From NCBI RefSeq assembly GCF_024808665.1, contig NZ_JANUBZ010000015.1, forward strand, positions 42,184 through 106,183: a DNA stretch of 64,000 nucleotides, written 5' to 3'. Source of the DNA: Mucilaginibacter empetricola (GTDB lineage: Bacteria; Bacteroidota; Bacteroidia; Sphingobacteriales; Sphingobacteriaceae). How positions within the stretch are numbered: position 1 is the stretch's first letter; each line of letters begins with the position of its first letter. A program made the translations under genes and the position numbers. Shown here in pieces: positions 16,706 to 26,654 of this stretch. The notes below the pieces were generated by a model. It was not told where the DNA came from and did not search any database. It was given only the letters and a program-made list of their open reading frames with translations.

Positions 16706-19700
16706 TGAATGAATTAACTATATCCAAAAACCCCGTCCTCACCAACGATCAGGATTATGCTTTCCTTTTGCAGGCAGGCCTGAGCTATATTGAGCAATTG
16801 GGCAGCAACATCTGGACCGATTACAACGAACACGATCCGGGCATCACCATTTTGGAGGCGCTTTGCTATGCCATCACCGAGCTGGGTTACCGCACCGATC
16901 TGCCTATGCAGGATTTGCTCACCGAGCAGAATGGCACCATATCATCGGCCCAAACATTATATACCGCCAGGAGCATTCTTACCCAGTCGCCTTTAAATAT
17001 TGACGATTACCGAAAACTACTCATCGACATAATGGGTGTACATAATGCGTGGCTGTTAACGGCCACGCATTATACGGTAAACGACAGGCAAGTACCCGCC
17101 GGCGAGGTAGCTATTTTTGCCGATTGCCAGGCCGATGCGCTAACTACAACCACAACAACGCCACACCATGTATATTTAGGAGGCCTGTACAAAGTACTGC
17201 TCGATCTGGATAACGACGATCAACTCGGCGATTTAAACAATGGCGAACTACAGGTGTTAAACCCTGCCACCAGTACATCATTTGTAAGCGGCAGCGTAAG
17301 CCTTACCATAGCTTTTCCGGTATGGAGTGCTGCTTCAGTTGCTGATTTGCTGAATATCCAGATAGCATCAGTAAACGCCATAAGCAATAATTTTACCACA
17401 GGCGATAATCTGACTATCAACATCACATTTTCTTACCTGGATAATGGAGCAAGTAAAACCATCACCATCAGCGGCCCCATTGCGGTTGATCTGCAGCCTG
17501 CCGGGCAAACCGTAAGTAACAGCGAAATTCAGGCATTTTTTGATGCTACCTTTACCGCGCAGGTGCTCAATCTTTATCTGCTTAAAATACAAAAGTCATA
17601 TGATATAGTCAGAACGGCAATCATCACCCTAAACCAAAACCGCAACCTGTGCGAAGATTTTGTTAGCGTAACCACCATTACCGATGAGGAGGTAGCCATT
17701 TGCTGCGATATTGACGTAACGCCTTCGGCGGATATGGAACAGGTGCAGGCGCAGGTTTTTTATGCTATTGAAGGATATCTTGACCCCTCTGTTAACTTTT
17801 ACTTGCTGAGCGATATGCAGGCCAAAGGCTATACTACCGATCAGATTTTTGAAGGCCCGGTTTTACAGCATGGCTTTATTGACACCACCGAGCTGGATCA
17901 AACACAACTACGGGATGAAATTTATGCTTCAGAAATTATCAGCCTGATTATGAATATTGATGGCGTGCTGGCCTGCCGCAACTTCCGCATGACCAAGTAC
18001 GATGCCAATGACAACCCGATTGTTAATGAAACCGGCAAACAATGGTGCATGCCCATCTCATCGGGATGCAAACCTGTTTTGGCCGAAACAAAATCAAAGA
18101 TAACTTTTTACAAAAACCAGTTCCCTTATCTGCCTTCGCTTGCCGATGTGCGGAGCATTTTGCAATGGATGAATGCTGTAAAGGCACGCAACAAACTATC
18201 AGGCCATACCGACGATATTGCCATCCCCGGAGGCGTATATTATCCACTGGATAGCTACACGTCGGTTCAAAACCTGCTTCCGGCAACCTATGGCATCGGC
18301 AATGTGGGTTTGCCGCCAAATTCAACTAATCAAAGACAGGGGCAGGCCAATCAGTTAAGGGCTTATATGCTGCTTTATGATCAGCTACTAGCCGATTTTT
18401 ATTCGCAGCTAAAAAATGCCAAAGAGCTGTTCTCAACAGACACTACCATCCAGACTTATTATGCCCAGTTTTTGGGCGATATAAATAATATACTGCCGGT
18501 TTATAAAGATATTACTGCGGGCAATACCATTGATCAACTGGTATACGGTACCCAGGATTCAGCCAACACCACAGCCAACCCATGGCAGGCGCTATATGAA
18601 ACCAACGAGGTTTTTCTGGACAGGCGTAGCCGTTTCCTGGATCATTTAATGAGCCGCTTTGCCGAGTCGTTTGACCAGTATGTATTGCTCATGTACTCGC
18701 TGGATTATACCACCCAGCAAGAAACCAGCATTGATCCGGCCAGTTTGATTACCAATAAAATTCAATTCCTGCAAAACTACCCGGTGGTAAGCTATCAGCG
18801 TGGCAGGGCATATAACTATTGCCCTCAAAAAGCTGATTTTTCTATAGATACTACACAACTATGGGATACCGATAATGTATCGGGTGCCGAAAAAAAACTG
18901 GCTTCATTGGGCGGCTTTAGTAATTATTACCGCAGGTTTTTATATTGCATTGGCAACGCCACCATTATTCCCACAACTGCTACACCGGCTAAATATCAGT
19001 ACCAATTTAGTGATGGGCAGGGTAATACCCTAACTTCCGTAACCAGCTATGCAACAAAGGATGATTTAAATAACGCGCTGCCGGCCTTTATGGACCAGGT
19101 ATTGTCGGGCGAATACTATGCCATTACCCAAACCGGCACCAACTGGAACCTATATGTTACTGATGGCAAGGGCAATAACCTGGCCATAAGCAACAATTTA
19201 ACCAGTCAGCAAGCTGCCCAAACGGCATTAACACAATTTACAACTGAATTTAATAACCAGTGCGACGCCGAAGGTATGCACCTGATTGAGCATATTTTAT
19301 TAAGGCCCCGTACCGAAAGCTTTGCGCTTGCCCCGGTTTGTTTAAACGACAATTGCGATTTCTGCGGTGAACAGGATCCCTATTCATTCCGCATATCGGT
19401 GGTACTGCCCTATTGGCCGGTACATTTTCAAAGCATGGCTTTCAGAACTTATTTTGAAGACATTATACGTCAGGAACTGCCGGCACATGCCATGGTAAAA
19501 ATATGCTGGCTGGATGATGTGATGCTTTTTGATTTTGAAAACGCATACAAGGCCTGGATTACGGCGCTGGCAAATTATGGCGCAGCCAATACGCTGGCAA
19601 ACCTTACAACGCTTCAAACAAATAATGATACTTTATTGAACTTACTATTCACTCTGTACAGTCAGTATCCGGTTGCTACGCTGCACGATTGTGCTGAAAG

Positions 19701-19758
19701 CGTAAACACCAACCCTGTGATGCTGGGAAAAACCATTTTAGGATCTTTAAAAAATTGA
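16705..19758 (+). CDS. Pvc12/Afp12-like baseplate component
   Basis: 1017 aa from the ATG at 16705 that overlaps the preceding stop by one base (TAATG); the frame is open upstream from a TTG at 16693 but the ATG is the better start. The N-terminal WTDYNEHDPGITILEALCYA (residues ~33-52) is the signature of this gp6/gp7-like wedge family, and it occurs beside the baseplate-J gene as in PVC. Residues ~755-850 contain two half-repeats (FSDGQGNTLTSVTSYATK and VTDGKGNNLAISNNLTSQ) resembling DUF1508/YegP-type modules. The C-terminus (AFRTYFEDIIRQELPAHAMVK, CWLD) is conserved in the family. Confidence 0.9.
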   Translation: MNELTISKNPVLTNDQDYAFLLQAGLSYIEQLGSNIWTDYNEHDPGITILEALCYAITELGYRTDLPMQDLLTEQNGTISSAQTLYTARSILTQSPLNIDDYRKLLIDIMGVHNAWLLTATHYTVNDRQVPAGEVAIFADCQADALTTTTTTPHHVYLGGLYKVLLDLDNDDQLGDLNNGELQVLNPATSTSFVSGSVSLTIAFPVWSAASVADLLNIQIASVNAISNNFTTGDNLTINITFSYLDNGASKTITISGPIAVDLQPAGQTVSNSEIQAFFDATFTAQVLNLYLLKIQKSYDIVRTAIITLNQNRNLCEDFVSVTTITDEEVAICCDIDVTPSADMEQVQAQVFYAIEGYLDPSVNFYLLSDMQAKGYTTDQIFEGPVLQHGFIDTTELDQTQLRDEIYASEIISLIMNIDGVLACRNFRMTKYDANDNPIVNETGKQWCMPISSGCKPVLAETKSKITFYKNQFPYLPSLADVRSILQWMNAVKARNKLSGHTDDIAIPGGVYYPLDSYTSVQNLLPATYGIGNVGLPPNSTNQRQGQANQLRAYMLLYDQLLADFYSQLKNAKELFSTDTTIQTYYAQFLGDINNILPVYKDITAGNTIDQLVYGTQDSANTTANPWQALYETNEVFLDRRSRFLDHLMSRFAESFDQYVLLMYSLDYTTQQETSIDPASLITNKIQFLQNYPVVSYQRGRAYNYCPQKADFSIDTTQLWDTDNVSGAEKKLASLGGFSNYYRRFLYCIGNATIIPTTATPAKYQYQFSDGQGNTLTSVTSYATKDDLNNALPAFMDQVLSGEYYAITQTGTNWNLYVTDGKGNNLAISNNLTSQQAAQTALTQFTTEFNNQCDAEGMHLIEHILLRPRTESFALAPVCLNDNCDFCGEQDPYSFRISVVLPYWPVHFQSMAFRTYFEDIIRQELPAHAMVKICWLDDVMLFDFENAYKAWITALANYGAANTLANLTTLQTNNDTLLNLLFTLYSQYPVATLHDCAESVNTNPVMLGKTILGSLKN

Positions 19759-19761
19759 TAT

Positions 19762-22700
19762 ATGGCAAATCCAATTGAATACATCGTATTTGAACCAGAC
19801 CAGGTGCTCACCAATGATCACCTTAATGAAACCTTTAACTACCTGGATCAGCAAAACCGCTGGACAAGGAACAAATTAATAGGTATTGGTATTGTTTGCG
19901 GGTTTGACATTGTTCTTAATCCCGGCGTTATTCAAATAAACAAAGGCACCGGCATTACATCGCAGGGATACCTCATTAATCAGTGTACCACCCAATACAC
20001 CTATTATATTCCTTATTCGCCGGTTGATATGCCGCAGGATTTGCCGTTTACCTATACCGGTAACCTGCCATTTTATAAGCCGTTTTGTCAAAACTTAACA
20101 GTTTATCAGCTACTCAGCGATGATCAGTATAACGCTCTGGAAAGTGCGCAACAAAGTGCTGCGGTAACCATATCATCATCTGCCAGCACTTTAGCCAACT
20201 ATGCAGTAGTGTTATTTCTGGAAGCCGCAGAAACCGAGCTGAAGAATTGCAACATGCTCGATTGTAATAATAATGGTTCAACAATGGTTTTTACTTTAAG
20301 GCCATTGCTGGTAGCCACCAATAATTTGCCGGGCACATCAACTATCAGAATATCTATACCTTTATTACAAAGGTTAAACCTCAGTTTCACCAACCAGGTT
20401 AGTCTTAAACGGTATAACGTACCCTACGCCGCGCTTAACAATGCCTCCGATGTAATAAACGGTTTTGTTAATTTGGTAGATGATGCCACCTTAACACAGG
20501 TTGCCAATGCTTATACAGCTTGCTATAATCAATATGGTTCGCTGGTAGGCGCAACTGCTAATCCGTTCACCAACCTATTGGCCAATTTACAAAGCGCCAG
20601 GAGCAGCATTCAATCTCAAAATCCTGTCTTTATACAGTATTTATATGATTTTGTTGATGATTTGATAAAAGCCTACCAGGAGTTTACTGCCAAGGCATCG
20701 GACATTGTAGGTACCTGCTGCCCCGATGAAAGCCTGTTTCCGCTACACCTGGTTTTGGGCAGCGCATCGCAGGCTACCAGTTCGTATTCGACTGATCCTT
20801 ATCGCACCTATTTTACCTATTCGGCACTGTTTAACAAAATGGGCAGTAATGATGTGGCAGATGCTGCGCTGTTATTTAACAGGATGGTAATTATGGTTAA
20901 CTACTTTACCGTACAATCAACAGCGCTGCAGTTACAGGCTGCCATTACCATAACACCTAGCAATTACGAGTTCCCACCACTTTCAGAACGGGCCATTCCA
21001 TATTATTACAAGCCAAACGTAAGTGGCTCCGAATTATATAAATACTGGAACTATTATAAAACCACGCAAGGGCAGGCTACCAGCAATTTAAGTTATAACG
21101 CCTCGCTTTACAGCAGCGATGCCGCAGTTACAACACCATTGTTGTATGATATCGAATCGTTCAATTTCTTTAGGGTCGAAGGGCATATTGGGCAAAATTA
21201 TAATACTGTTTTAACCAATATTATTGGTCAGCAATCAAAATATAACCTGCCGTTTGATGTAGTAGCCATCTCCGCCGATCTGTTGCAATCAACAGCGGCT
21301 CTGCCACAATGCAATATGAACGACCTGGATGCCGATTACCAGTTAATTGTTAGTGAGGCTGCCTGTAAAATTCATACCGTATTTTGTTTTGTAACCAAAC
21401 TACCTTACGTAGTAGCGGCGCCTGCGGCAACAGCGCCGACAACCGCCACCAACTTTACCACTACCCGGGACTTCTTGTATGAAATACCGAAAACCACCAC
21501 TTTAAATTATACAGCATTTAAACTGGCGCCCGCAACTATAGATATATTGGCCCTAAAAAGTACGGCTTATAAAAAAGGCGATTTTATGCAAAAATACTGC
21601 ACGCCTGTTGCCAATACGGTTGGCAGTGCTTACATAAGTGCATTAAGCAGCACTGGCGTATTTACCAACCCGGTACAAATAGACTCCAGCAACTCATTAA
21701 CAACAGTTTATTATTATTTATTTGCTTTTGTCGATGCTGTTGAAGAGCTGATGTATGTACTAAACACCAACACACTTGCTGAGTTAGATATCACCAATTT
21801 CAACACCGTTTATCAAACCTATCTGACAGAAACACTGGCTGCCTTAGGCATTTTGATGGATTTGACCGAACAAATAGCATCAAGCACTAATACAGGTGCC
21901 AACGCACAGTATGTTACATTGGCCGAAGATACTGAGCTTGACTTGTTAGTTGAAGAGCTTGGCCTGCTAACCAATATGTGTTTGGAAGAACGACTTCAGG
22001 TATTAAATAACACCTACACCACCCGCTTAACCAACTATCAGCAACAGCTCACTTTTTTAAACTATTATAAAAACCATACCGGGTTGGAGCATAAGGCAGG
22101 TGTGCCTAAAGGTGGCACGTTTGTATTGGTTTATCATACGGCAACTACTACCACCCCAACCAACGCCAATACCGCCGACACCGCTGCAACTGCCAACACA
22201 GCCAATACATTCGCCGCAACCGACGTTTCAACGTCCGCATTAGCTGATAAACGGATGCTGGTTACCGACAGGGTAAATACCGATGTTTTAGCAACCGAGG
22301 CAAACACAACCGATGCTGTAGCCGCAAGTACCACCACTGCCGCCGAAACGCCTGTGCTGTCAACCAGTACTTTAAGTTATATTGGCAGTTACATAAATGA
22401 TTCCAGCGCTTTTACAGCTGCTGAGCGCCAAAATATATTAAACATACTGGGTCGAATTCCAGTGAGGAAACCAACCGGCTATACTTTAACTGACGGAGCG
22501 GTTATTGCTGATTTTTATATCCCTTATTTATGCTGCTCTGATTGCCCGCCGGTTGCTTATGTATTAACCAATACCACAACTACTACACCGCCTCCTGTAA
22601 AACCCGTAATAACCATGGGTACTACATTTTGCGATAATGATACCACAGCCGAGCCGATAACCGTTTCTGCTCCAGGCGGTACATTTAACACCGTAGCCGG

Positions 22701-24933
22701 GCTCGATCCAACAAAACTTACCTTTACACCGGCTACCGCAAAAGCCGGCACGTTCACTATCACCTATACGTTAAATGGAGTAGTGTCTGATCCGGTTACA
22801 GTTGTTGTACTGGCAACCCCGGTAAGTACTTTCACCTTTACATCAAAAGTTAGCGCTTCCGACAGCGATATTACCACAATAACCGCTGATTTCACACCCG
22901 ATCAGGTAAATAGCGCCTATACTTATCAATGGAGCTTCGGAGCGGGCTTTTCCGCAACCACCTCGGCAGTTCAGTCGCCTGAATTAACGGCGCACGTTAG
23001 TCCAACAGTTGGGCCAATTGCAACTACTGCAACACTCACCGTATCCAACGGAAAATGTGCCCAGGCAGCTGTTACCAAAAAGTTATTTATTACAGCAGGT
23101 GGTTTAACCGAAACAGCGCCGGTAAAACCAACCATAACCATGGGCACCTCGTTCTGCGACAACGATACCACCGCCGAAGCGATAAAAGTTTCGGCTGCAG
23201 GCGGTACGTTTAATACCGTACCGGGCCTCGATCCAACCAAGCTTACCTTTACACCGGCTACCGCAAAAGCAGGTACGTTCACCATAGTTTATACGCTAGA
23301 TGGTATAGCGTCCGATCCGGTTACAGTTACCGTGCTGGCAACTCCAGTAAGTACGTTCACGTTTACATCAAAGGTTAACAATATAAACGGCGCTACCATT
23401 GTAACGGCTGATTTCGCACCTGATCAGAAAAACACCGCTTATACTTATAAATGGAGCTTTGGAACAGGTTTCTCTACAGCCACCTCGGCTGTTGAATCGC
23501 CTGAATTGACTGCAACGGTTAATCCTACCGGCATAGAAACAAAAACATTTGCAACACTTACCGTATCCAACGGAAAATGCGCCCAGGCAGCGGTTACCAA
23601 AACGCTATACATTACCGGTAATGGCTTAAGTGAAAATCCTCCGGGAACACCGCCATCAAACCCAACAATACCTAAAATACCGACACCGGTAACCGGACCA
23701 GTAAAAATACCAGTGGAAACACCGCAAACTCCACCGGTAGCTAAACTGGATACCACAGCAGAAACTGCACCAATTGCTAAGGAAGCGGCAGCACCTGCAC
23801 CAGTAACTAAACCGGTAACGACTACCGAGGCAGCACCCGTAGCAAAAGCTGAAACCGCGCCAGTTGCAGCCCAGGAAGCAGCACCAATAGCTAAACCGGT
23901 AACAACTGCAGAAGCAGCACCAACAATTAAACCCGTTACCGAACCAGTTGCTACAACTGTTGCCAAATCAGAAACAACAGCAACAACAGCGCAACCTATA
24001 AAAGCGGAAGCTGCACCAGCCACACAGGCAGAAGCAGCGCCAACAATTAAACCTGTTGCCGAGCCAGTTGCCAAATCTGAAACAACAGCGCAACCTATAA
24101 AAGCGGAAGCTGCGCCATCTATACAGGCAGAAGCAACACCAACAATTAAACCTGTTGCAGAACCAGTTGCTACAACTGTAGCCAAACCAGAAACAACAGC
24201 AACAACAGCGCAACCTATAAAAGCGGAAGCTGCGCCAGCTACACAGGCAGAAGCCGCGCCAGCAATTAAACCCGTTGCGGAACCAATTACCTCCACTGTA
24301 GCTAAACCAGAAACAACACCTGCTGCTACAGTCGAAACTGGCCAGGTAGTTAAGCCGGAAGCAAACCCGGTTGCTGCAACAGTAGCTGCACAAACAGCTA
24401 AACCTGCTACCGCGGTGCCCGCCACCGCAGCCACCGCGACTAATGTAGCCAAGCCAGAAGCAACTCCCGTTGCTGCAACAGAAGCTGCAAAACCGGCAGC
24501 TACAGCATCTGCGGCTCCAACGGCCAAACCGGTGACTTCAGCAGAAACTGCGGCTGCAAAACCTGCAACTAGCGTTACTGCACCAACGGCTAAACCCGCG
24601 GCTCAGGTAGAAACCGAGGCTGCGAAACCGGCAACTATAGCAACAGCGGCCAAACCTGTAACTCCGGCGGCAACTGAGGCTGTAAAACCTGCAACAAAAG
24701 CGGCTGCACCAACGGCCAAACCTGTAACTCCGGCTGAAGCCGACGCCGTTAAACCTGCAACTGCACCAACGGCTAAACCGGCAACTCCGGCGGCAACTGA
24801 GGCTGCAAAACCTACAGTTACTCAGGCGGCCGAACCGGCAGCAAAACCTGCGGCCGAACCAGAAACACCGCCAAGCACAGGCTCAACTGGTATCGTATCA
24901 GGAATAAAGAATTTGTTTACTAAAAAAAGTTAG
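19762..24933 (+). CDS. Giant repeat-rich eCIS surface protein, possible fibre (Pvc13 position)
   Basis: 1723 aa. Residues 1-~940 are unique; the N-terminus (FNYLDQQNRWTRNKLIGIGI, then VCGFDIVL) looks like an anchoring module that recurs in Bacteroidota eCIS loci. Two tandem Ig/PKD-like repeats of 175 aa follow (about residues 945-1290; SYTYQWSFG-like cores, LTVSNGKCAQAAVTK ends). The last ~430 residues are a low-complexity Ala/Pro/Thr/Lys/Glu tail (IKPVAEPVATT, AQPIKAEAAP units) ending in a short STGIVSGIKNLFTKKS segment. No signal peptide. It sits between the baseplate and tape measure genes, where PVC encodes the tail fibre. A receptor-binding or cage role is inferred, not shown. Confidence 0.75.
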   Translation: MANPIEYIVFEPDQVLTNDHLNETFNYLDQQNRWTRNKLIGIGIVCGFDIVLNPGVIQINKGTGITSQGYLINQCTTQYTYYIPYSPVDMPQDLPFTYTGNLPFYKPFCQNLTVYQLLSDDQYNALESAQQSAAVTISSSASTLANYAVVLFLEAAETELKNCNMLDCNNNGSTMVFTLRPLLVATNNLPGTSTIRISIPLLQRLNLSFTNQVSLKRYNVPYAALNNASDVINGFVNLVDDATLTQVANAYTACYNQYGSLVGATANPFTNLLANLQSARSSIQSQNPVFIQYLYDFVDDLIKAYQEFTAKASDIVGTCCPDESLFPLHLVLGSASQATSSYSTDPYRTYFTYSALFNKMGSNDVADAALLFNRMVIMVNYFTVQSTALQLQAAITITPSNYEFPPLSERAIPYYYKPNVSGSELYKYWNYYKTTQGQATSNLSYNASLYSSDAAVTTPLLYDIESFNFFRVEGHIGQNYNTVLTNIIGQQSKYNLPFDVVAISADLLQSTAALPQCNMNDLDADYQLIVSEAACKIHTVFCFVTKLPYVVAAPAATAPTTATNFTTTRDFLYEIPKTTTLNYTAFKLAPATIDILALKSTAYKKGDFMQKYCTPVANTVGSAYISALSSTGVFTNPVQIDSSNSLTTVYYYLFAFVDAVEELMYVLNTNTLAELDITNFNTVYQTYLTETLAALGILMDLTEQIASSTNTGANAQYVTLAEDTELDLLVEELGLLTNMCLEERLQVLNNTYTTRLTNYQQQLTFLNYYKNHTGLEHKAGVPKGGTFVLVYHTATTTTPTNANTADTAATANTANTFAATDVSTSALADKRMLVTDRVNTDVLATEANTTDAVAASTTTAAETPVLSTSTLSYIGSYINDSSAFTAAERQNILNILGRIPVRKPTGYTLTDGAVIADFYIPYLCCSDCPPVAYVLTNTTTTTPPPVKPVITMGTTFCDNDTTAEPITVSAPGGTFNTVAGLDPTKLTFTPATAKAGTFTITYTLNGVVSDPVTVVVLATPVSTFTFTSKVSASDSDITTITADFTPDQVNSAYTYQWSFGAGFSATTSAVQSPELTAHVSPTVGPIATTATLTVSNGKCAQAAVTKKLFITAGGLTETAPVKPTITMGTSFCDNDTTAEAIKVSAAGGTFNTVPGLDPTKLTFTPATAKAGTFTIVYTLDGIASDPVTVTVLATPVSTFTFTSKVNNINGATIVTADFAPDQKNTAYTYKWSFGTGFSTATSAVESPELTATVNPTGIETKTFATLTVSNGKCAQAAVTKTLYITGNGLSENPPGTPPSNPTIPKIPTPVTGPVKIPVETPQTPPVAKLDTTAETAPIAKEAAAPAPVTKPVTTTEAAPVAKAETAPVAAQEAAPIAKPVTTAEAAPTIKPVTEPVATTVAKSETTATTAQPIKAEAAPATQAEAAPTIKPVAEPVAKSETTAQPIKAEAAPSIQAEATPTIKPVAEPVATTVAKPETTATTAQPIKAEAAPATQAEAAPAIKPVAEPITSTVAKPETTPAATVETGQVVKPEANPVAATVAAQTAKPATAVPATAATATNVAKPEATPVAATEAAKPAATASAAPTAKPVTSAETAAAKPATSVTAPTAKPAAQVETEAAKPATIATAAKPVTPAATEAVKPATKAAAPTAKPVTPAEADAVKPATAPTAKPATPAATEAAKPTVTQAAEPAAKPAAEPETPPSTGSTGIVSGIKNLFTKKS
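22576..23628 (+). repeat. Two tandem Ig/PKD-like repeats, 525-bp period
   Basis: Within the 1723-aa protein gene, ACCATGGG-containing repeat starts lie at about 22615 and 23140, exactly 525 bp (175 aa) apart. Long stretches are near-identical, for example around ACACCGGCTACCGCAAAAGC. Each unit contains a six-cysteine-poor Ig-like half (TFCDN or SFCDN start) and a PKD-like half. Confidence 0.85.
23920..24330 (+). repeat. Coding minisatellite, 120/99/120-bp units
   Basis: Units starting CCAACAATTAAACC or CCAGCAATTAAACC begin at 23920, 24040, 24139 and 24259. Spacings are 120, 99 and 120 bp (40, 33 and 40 aa), the short one lacking seven codons. All keep frame. They encode IKPVAEPVA...AQPIKAEAAP blocks of the Ala/Pro-rich tail and are likely to vary in copy number between strains. 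Confidence 0.85.
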
Positions 24934-24946
24934 CTAGCACGTATTA

Positions 24947-26644
24947 ATGGAAAAACATCTCGTCCACCGGCAAAAAGTAACGCTTCAAGTCTCCAAAAAA
25001 GATGATGCATTTGCTTTGCAGTCGATGGTGAGTTACTTGCTTCAAAACGAATTAAAAACCAGCTTAGAGTCGGCACTGGATAAGGCTTTTCCGCCCGGTA
25101 AAGTTGTACGTATTGATACGCTTCAATTAAATTTGGGAGATATTAATCCCAATAATTTTGAGCAGGAATTTAAAAGCAAATTTATTACGGCACTTGCCGA
25201 AAGCCTGTCGGCCAAAAGCGATAGTATAGCCAACAATTCTGCCGGTGCTGAATCAATCATCAGCGAAGCCCAATCTGTAGCTGATGCCCTTATATTTTTC
25301 CTGGAAAAAGGCTACCTGCCCTGGTATTCATCCACTGTAAATATAGCCGACTGGGAAACTGACATTTTAAAAATTCTTACCAAAACCGAATATCAATACC
25401 TGGTTGAATGGCTTCAAGAAGCTCAGCAACAAAACAGTGCGGTTATTGATCGGCTTATTCTGCAATTTTCTGATCATTTACTGGCTGCCATCATACAAAA
25501 CGCAACAACTTTTACCCGCAACAATTGGAAGCAGCTTTTTACGGATTTTACTTTTGTATTGAGTATTTTTGATAAGGGCAAAATAAACATCGGCTCAAAA
25601 AAAGAGCAACAGCCATCCACCACACCATCCTATTTTAATTTAAACAGCCAAACGGTGCGTAATCAGGTATGGCAATCAGCTTTCCAGGTTTTGTTAAACG
25701 CGCCGGACAAGGCCTATGCGCTATCAATCTTAAAACTGCTTTCGGCACATTTTGGCATAAAAGGCAAACACATTACAACTGCCAGAGAAAAGCAAATAAG
25801 CAGCATACTTAAAACAGCTGTTGTTAAAGATGCCTTTAAACAATGGATTCAGCTTTTAAAGATGGAAGATGGAACCATATTAGACAAAACTAAACCGGAC
25901 AACACAAGGAGCGGTACCAAAGAGGATATTGTTGATTTGACAGCCTCAGCAGACGATAACAATCGAATAGGAAACAACAATGATCCGGATAAAAGCATCG
26001 ACACAAATAATTTAGCAAACAAAAATATGGCGGAACAACACACATCCGCGGGCGACAATTCTGCTTATAACAGCGAAGAAGCAAATAAACCCGCCCCAAA
26101 TAAAAAAGACAGCATCAAAAAGAAAAAGCAGGCTGATGAGAAAGACATTATCAGCATAAATACCTGCGGCCTGGTGCTATTAAACCCTTTCTTTAAACCC
26201 TACTTTGAAAGGCTGGAGTTAATGAACAATAACAAATTTATTAATGACCAGGCACGCGAGCGGGCGGTAATGTTGCTTTATTACCTCACCACCGGCAATA
26301 CCGAGGCGGCCGAATTTGATCTGGTTCTTCAAAAAATACTGTGCGGTTACCCGCTCCAACAACCTTTAGCAACCGCTATAATAGTAAGCGAAACGGAAAA
26401 AATGTTTTCGGACGGATTGCTGGAAGCTGTACTAAATGCATGGAATTCATTAAAAAACACCTCGGTTCAGGGACTACGCGAAAGTTTTTTGCTGCGCAAC
26501 GGCAACCTGGAGTTAAGAGAAAATGGCTGGCTGTTAAAGGTTGAACAAAGAGGGTTGGATGTGTTATTGGGCACTATACCCTGGGGATTTTCAACCATCC
26601 GTCATCCTTGGATGGAAAATATATTAAGTGTTGATTGGTATTAA
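24947..26644 (+). CDS. Contractile injection system tape measure protein (Pvc14/Afp14-like)
   Basis: 565 aa. The N-terminus HLVHRQKVTLQVSKKDDAFA followed by LQSMVSYLLQN and GKVVRIDTLQLNLGDI (residues ~3-65) matches the CIS_TMP family, whose members set tube length. Helical segments continue to ~residue 300. Residues ~310-400 are a charged, low-complexity linker (Asn/Asp/Lys-rich), and the C-terminal domain begins at CGLVLLNPFFKPYFERL and ends with TIPWGFSTIRHPWM, a conserved tail of the family. It is directly followed, after 10 bp, by the first DUF4157 cargo gene. Confidence 0.92.
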   Translation: MEKHLVHRQKVTLQVSKKDDAFALQSMVSYLLQNELKTSLESALDKAFPPGKVVRIDTLQLNLGDINPNNFEQEFKSKFITALAESLSAKSDSIANNSAGAESIISEAQSVADALIFFLEKGYLPWYSSTVNIADWETDILKILTKTEYQYLVEWLQEAQQQNSAVIDRLILQFSDHLLAAIIQNATTFTRNNWKQLFTDFTFVLSIFDKGKINIGSKKEQQPSTTPSYFNLNSQTVRNQVWQSAFQVLLNAPDKAYALSILKLLSAHFGIKGKHITTAREKQISSILKTAVVKDAFKQWIQLLKMEDGTILDKTKPDNTRSGTKEDIVDLTASADDNNRIGNNNDPDKSIDTNNLANKNMAEQHTSAGDNSAYNSEEANKPAPNKKDSIKKKKQADEKDIISINTCGLVLLNPFFKPYFERLELMNNNKFINDQARERAVMLLYYLTTGNTEAAEFDLVLQKILCGYPLQQPLATAIIVSETEKMFSDGLLEAVLNAWNSLKNTSVQGLRESFLLRNGNLELRENGWLLKVEQRGLDVLLGTIPWGFSTIRHPWMENILSVDWY

Positions 26645-26654
26645 ATGGGGCATT

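Noticed and set aside
23920..24330. CRISPR-like array
   Set aside because: The repeats are coding, in frame, of unequal spacing (120/99/120) and have no unique spacers; no cas genes are nearby.
23445..24527. Long antisense ORFs (360 and 141 aa) opposite the Ala/Pro-rich region
   Set aside because: They are by-products of the low-complexity, GC-biased coding repeats on the plus strand, and their predicted proteins are equally low in complexity.
26628..26654. TTG start for cargo 1
   Set aside because: It overlaps the tape measure gene; the ATG at 26655 is 10 bp after its stop and fits the cargo leader.
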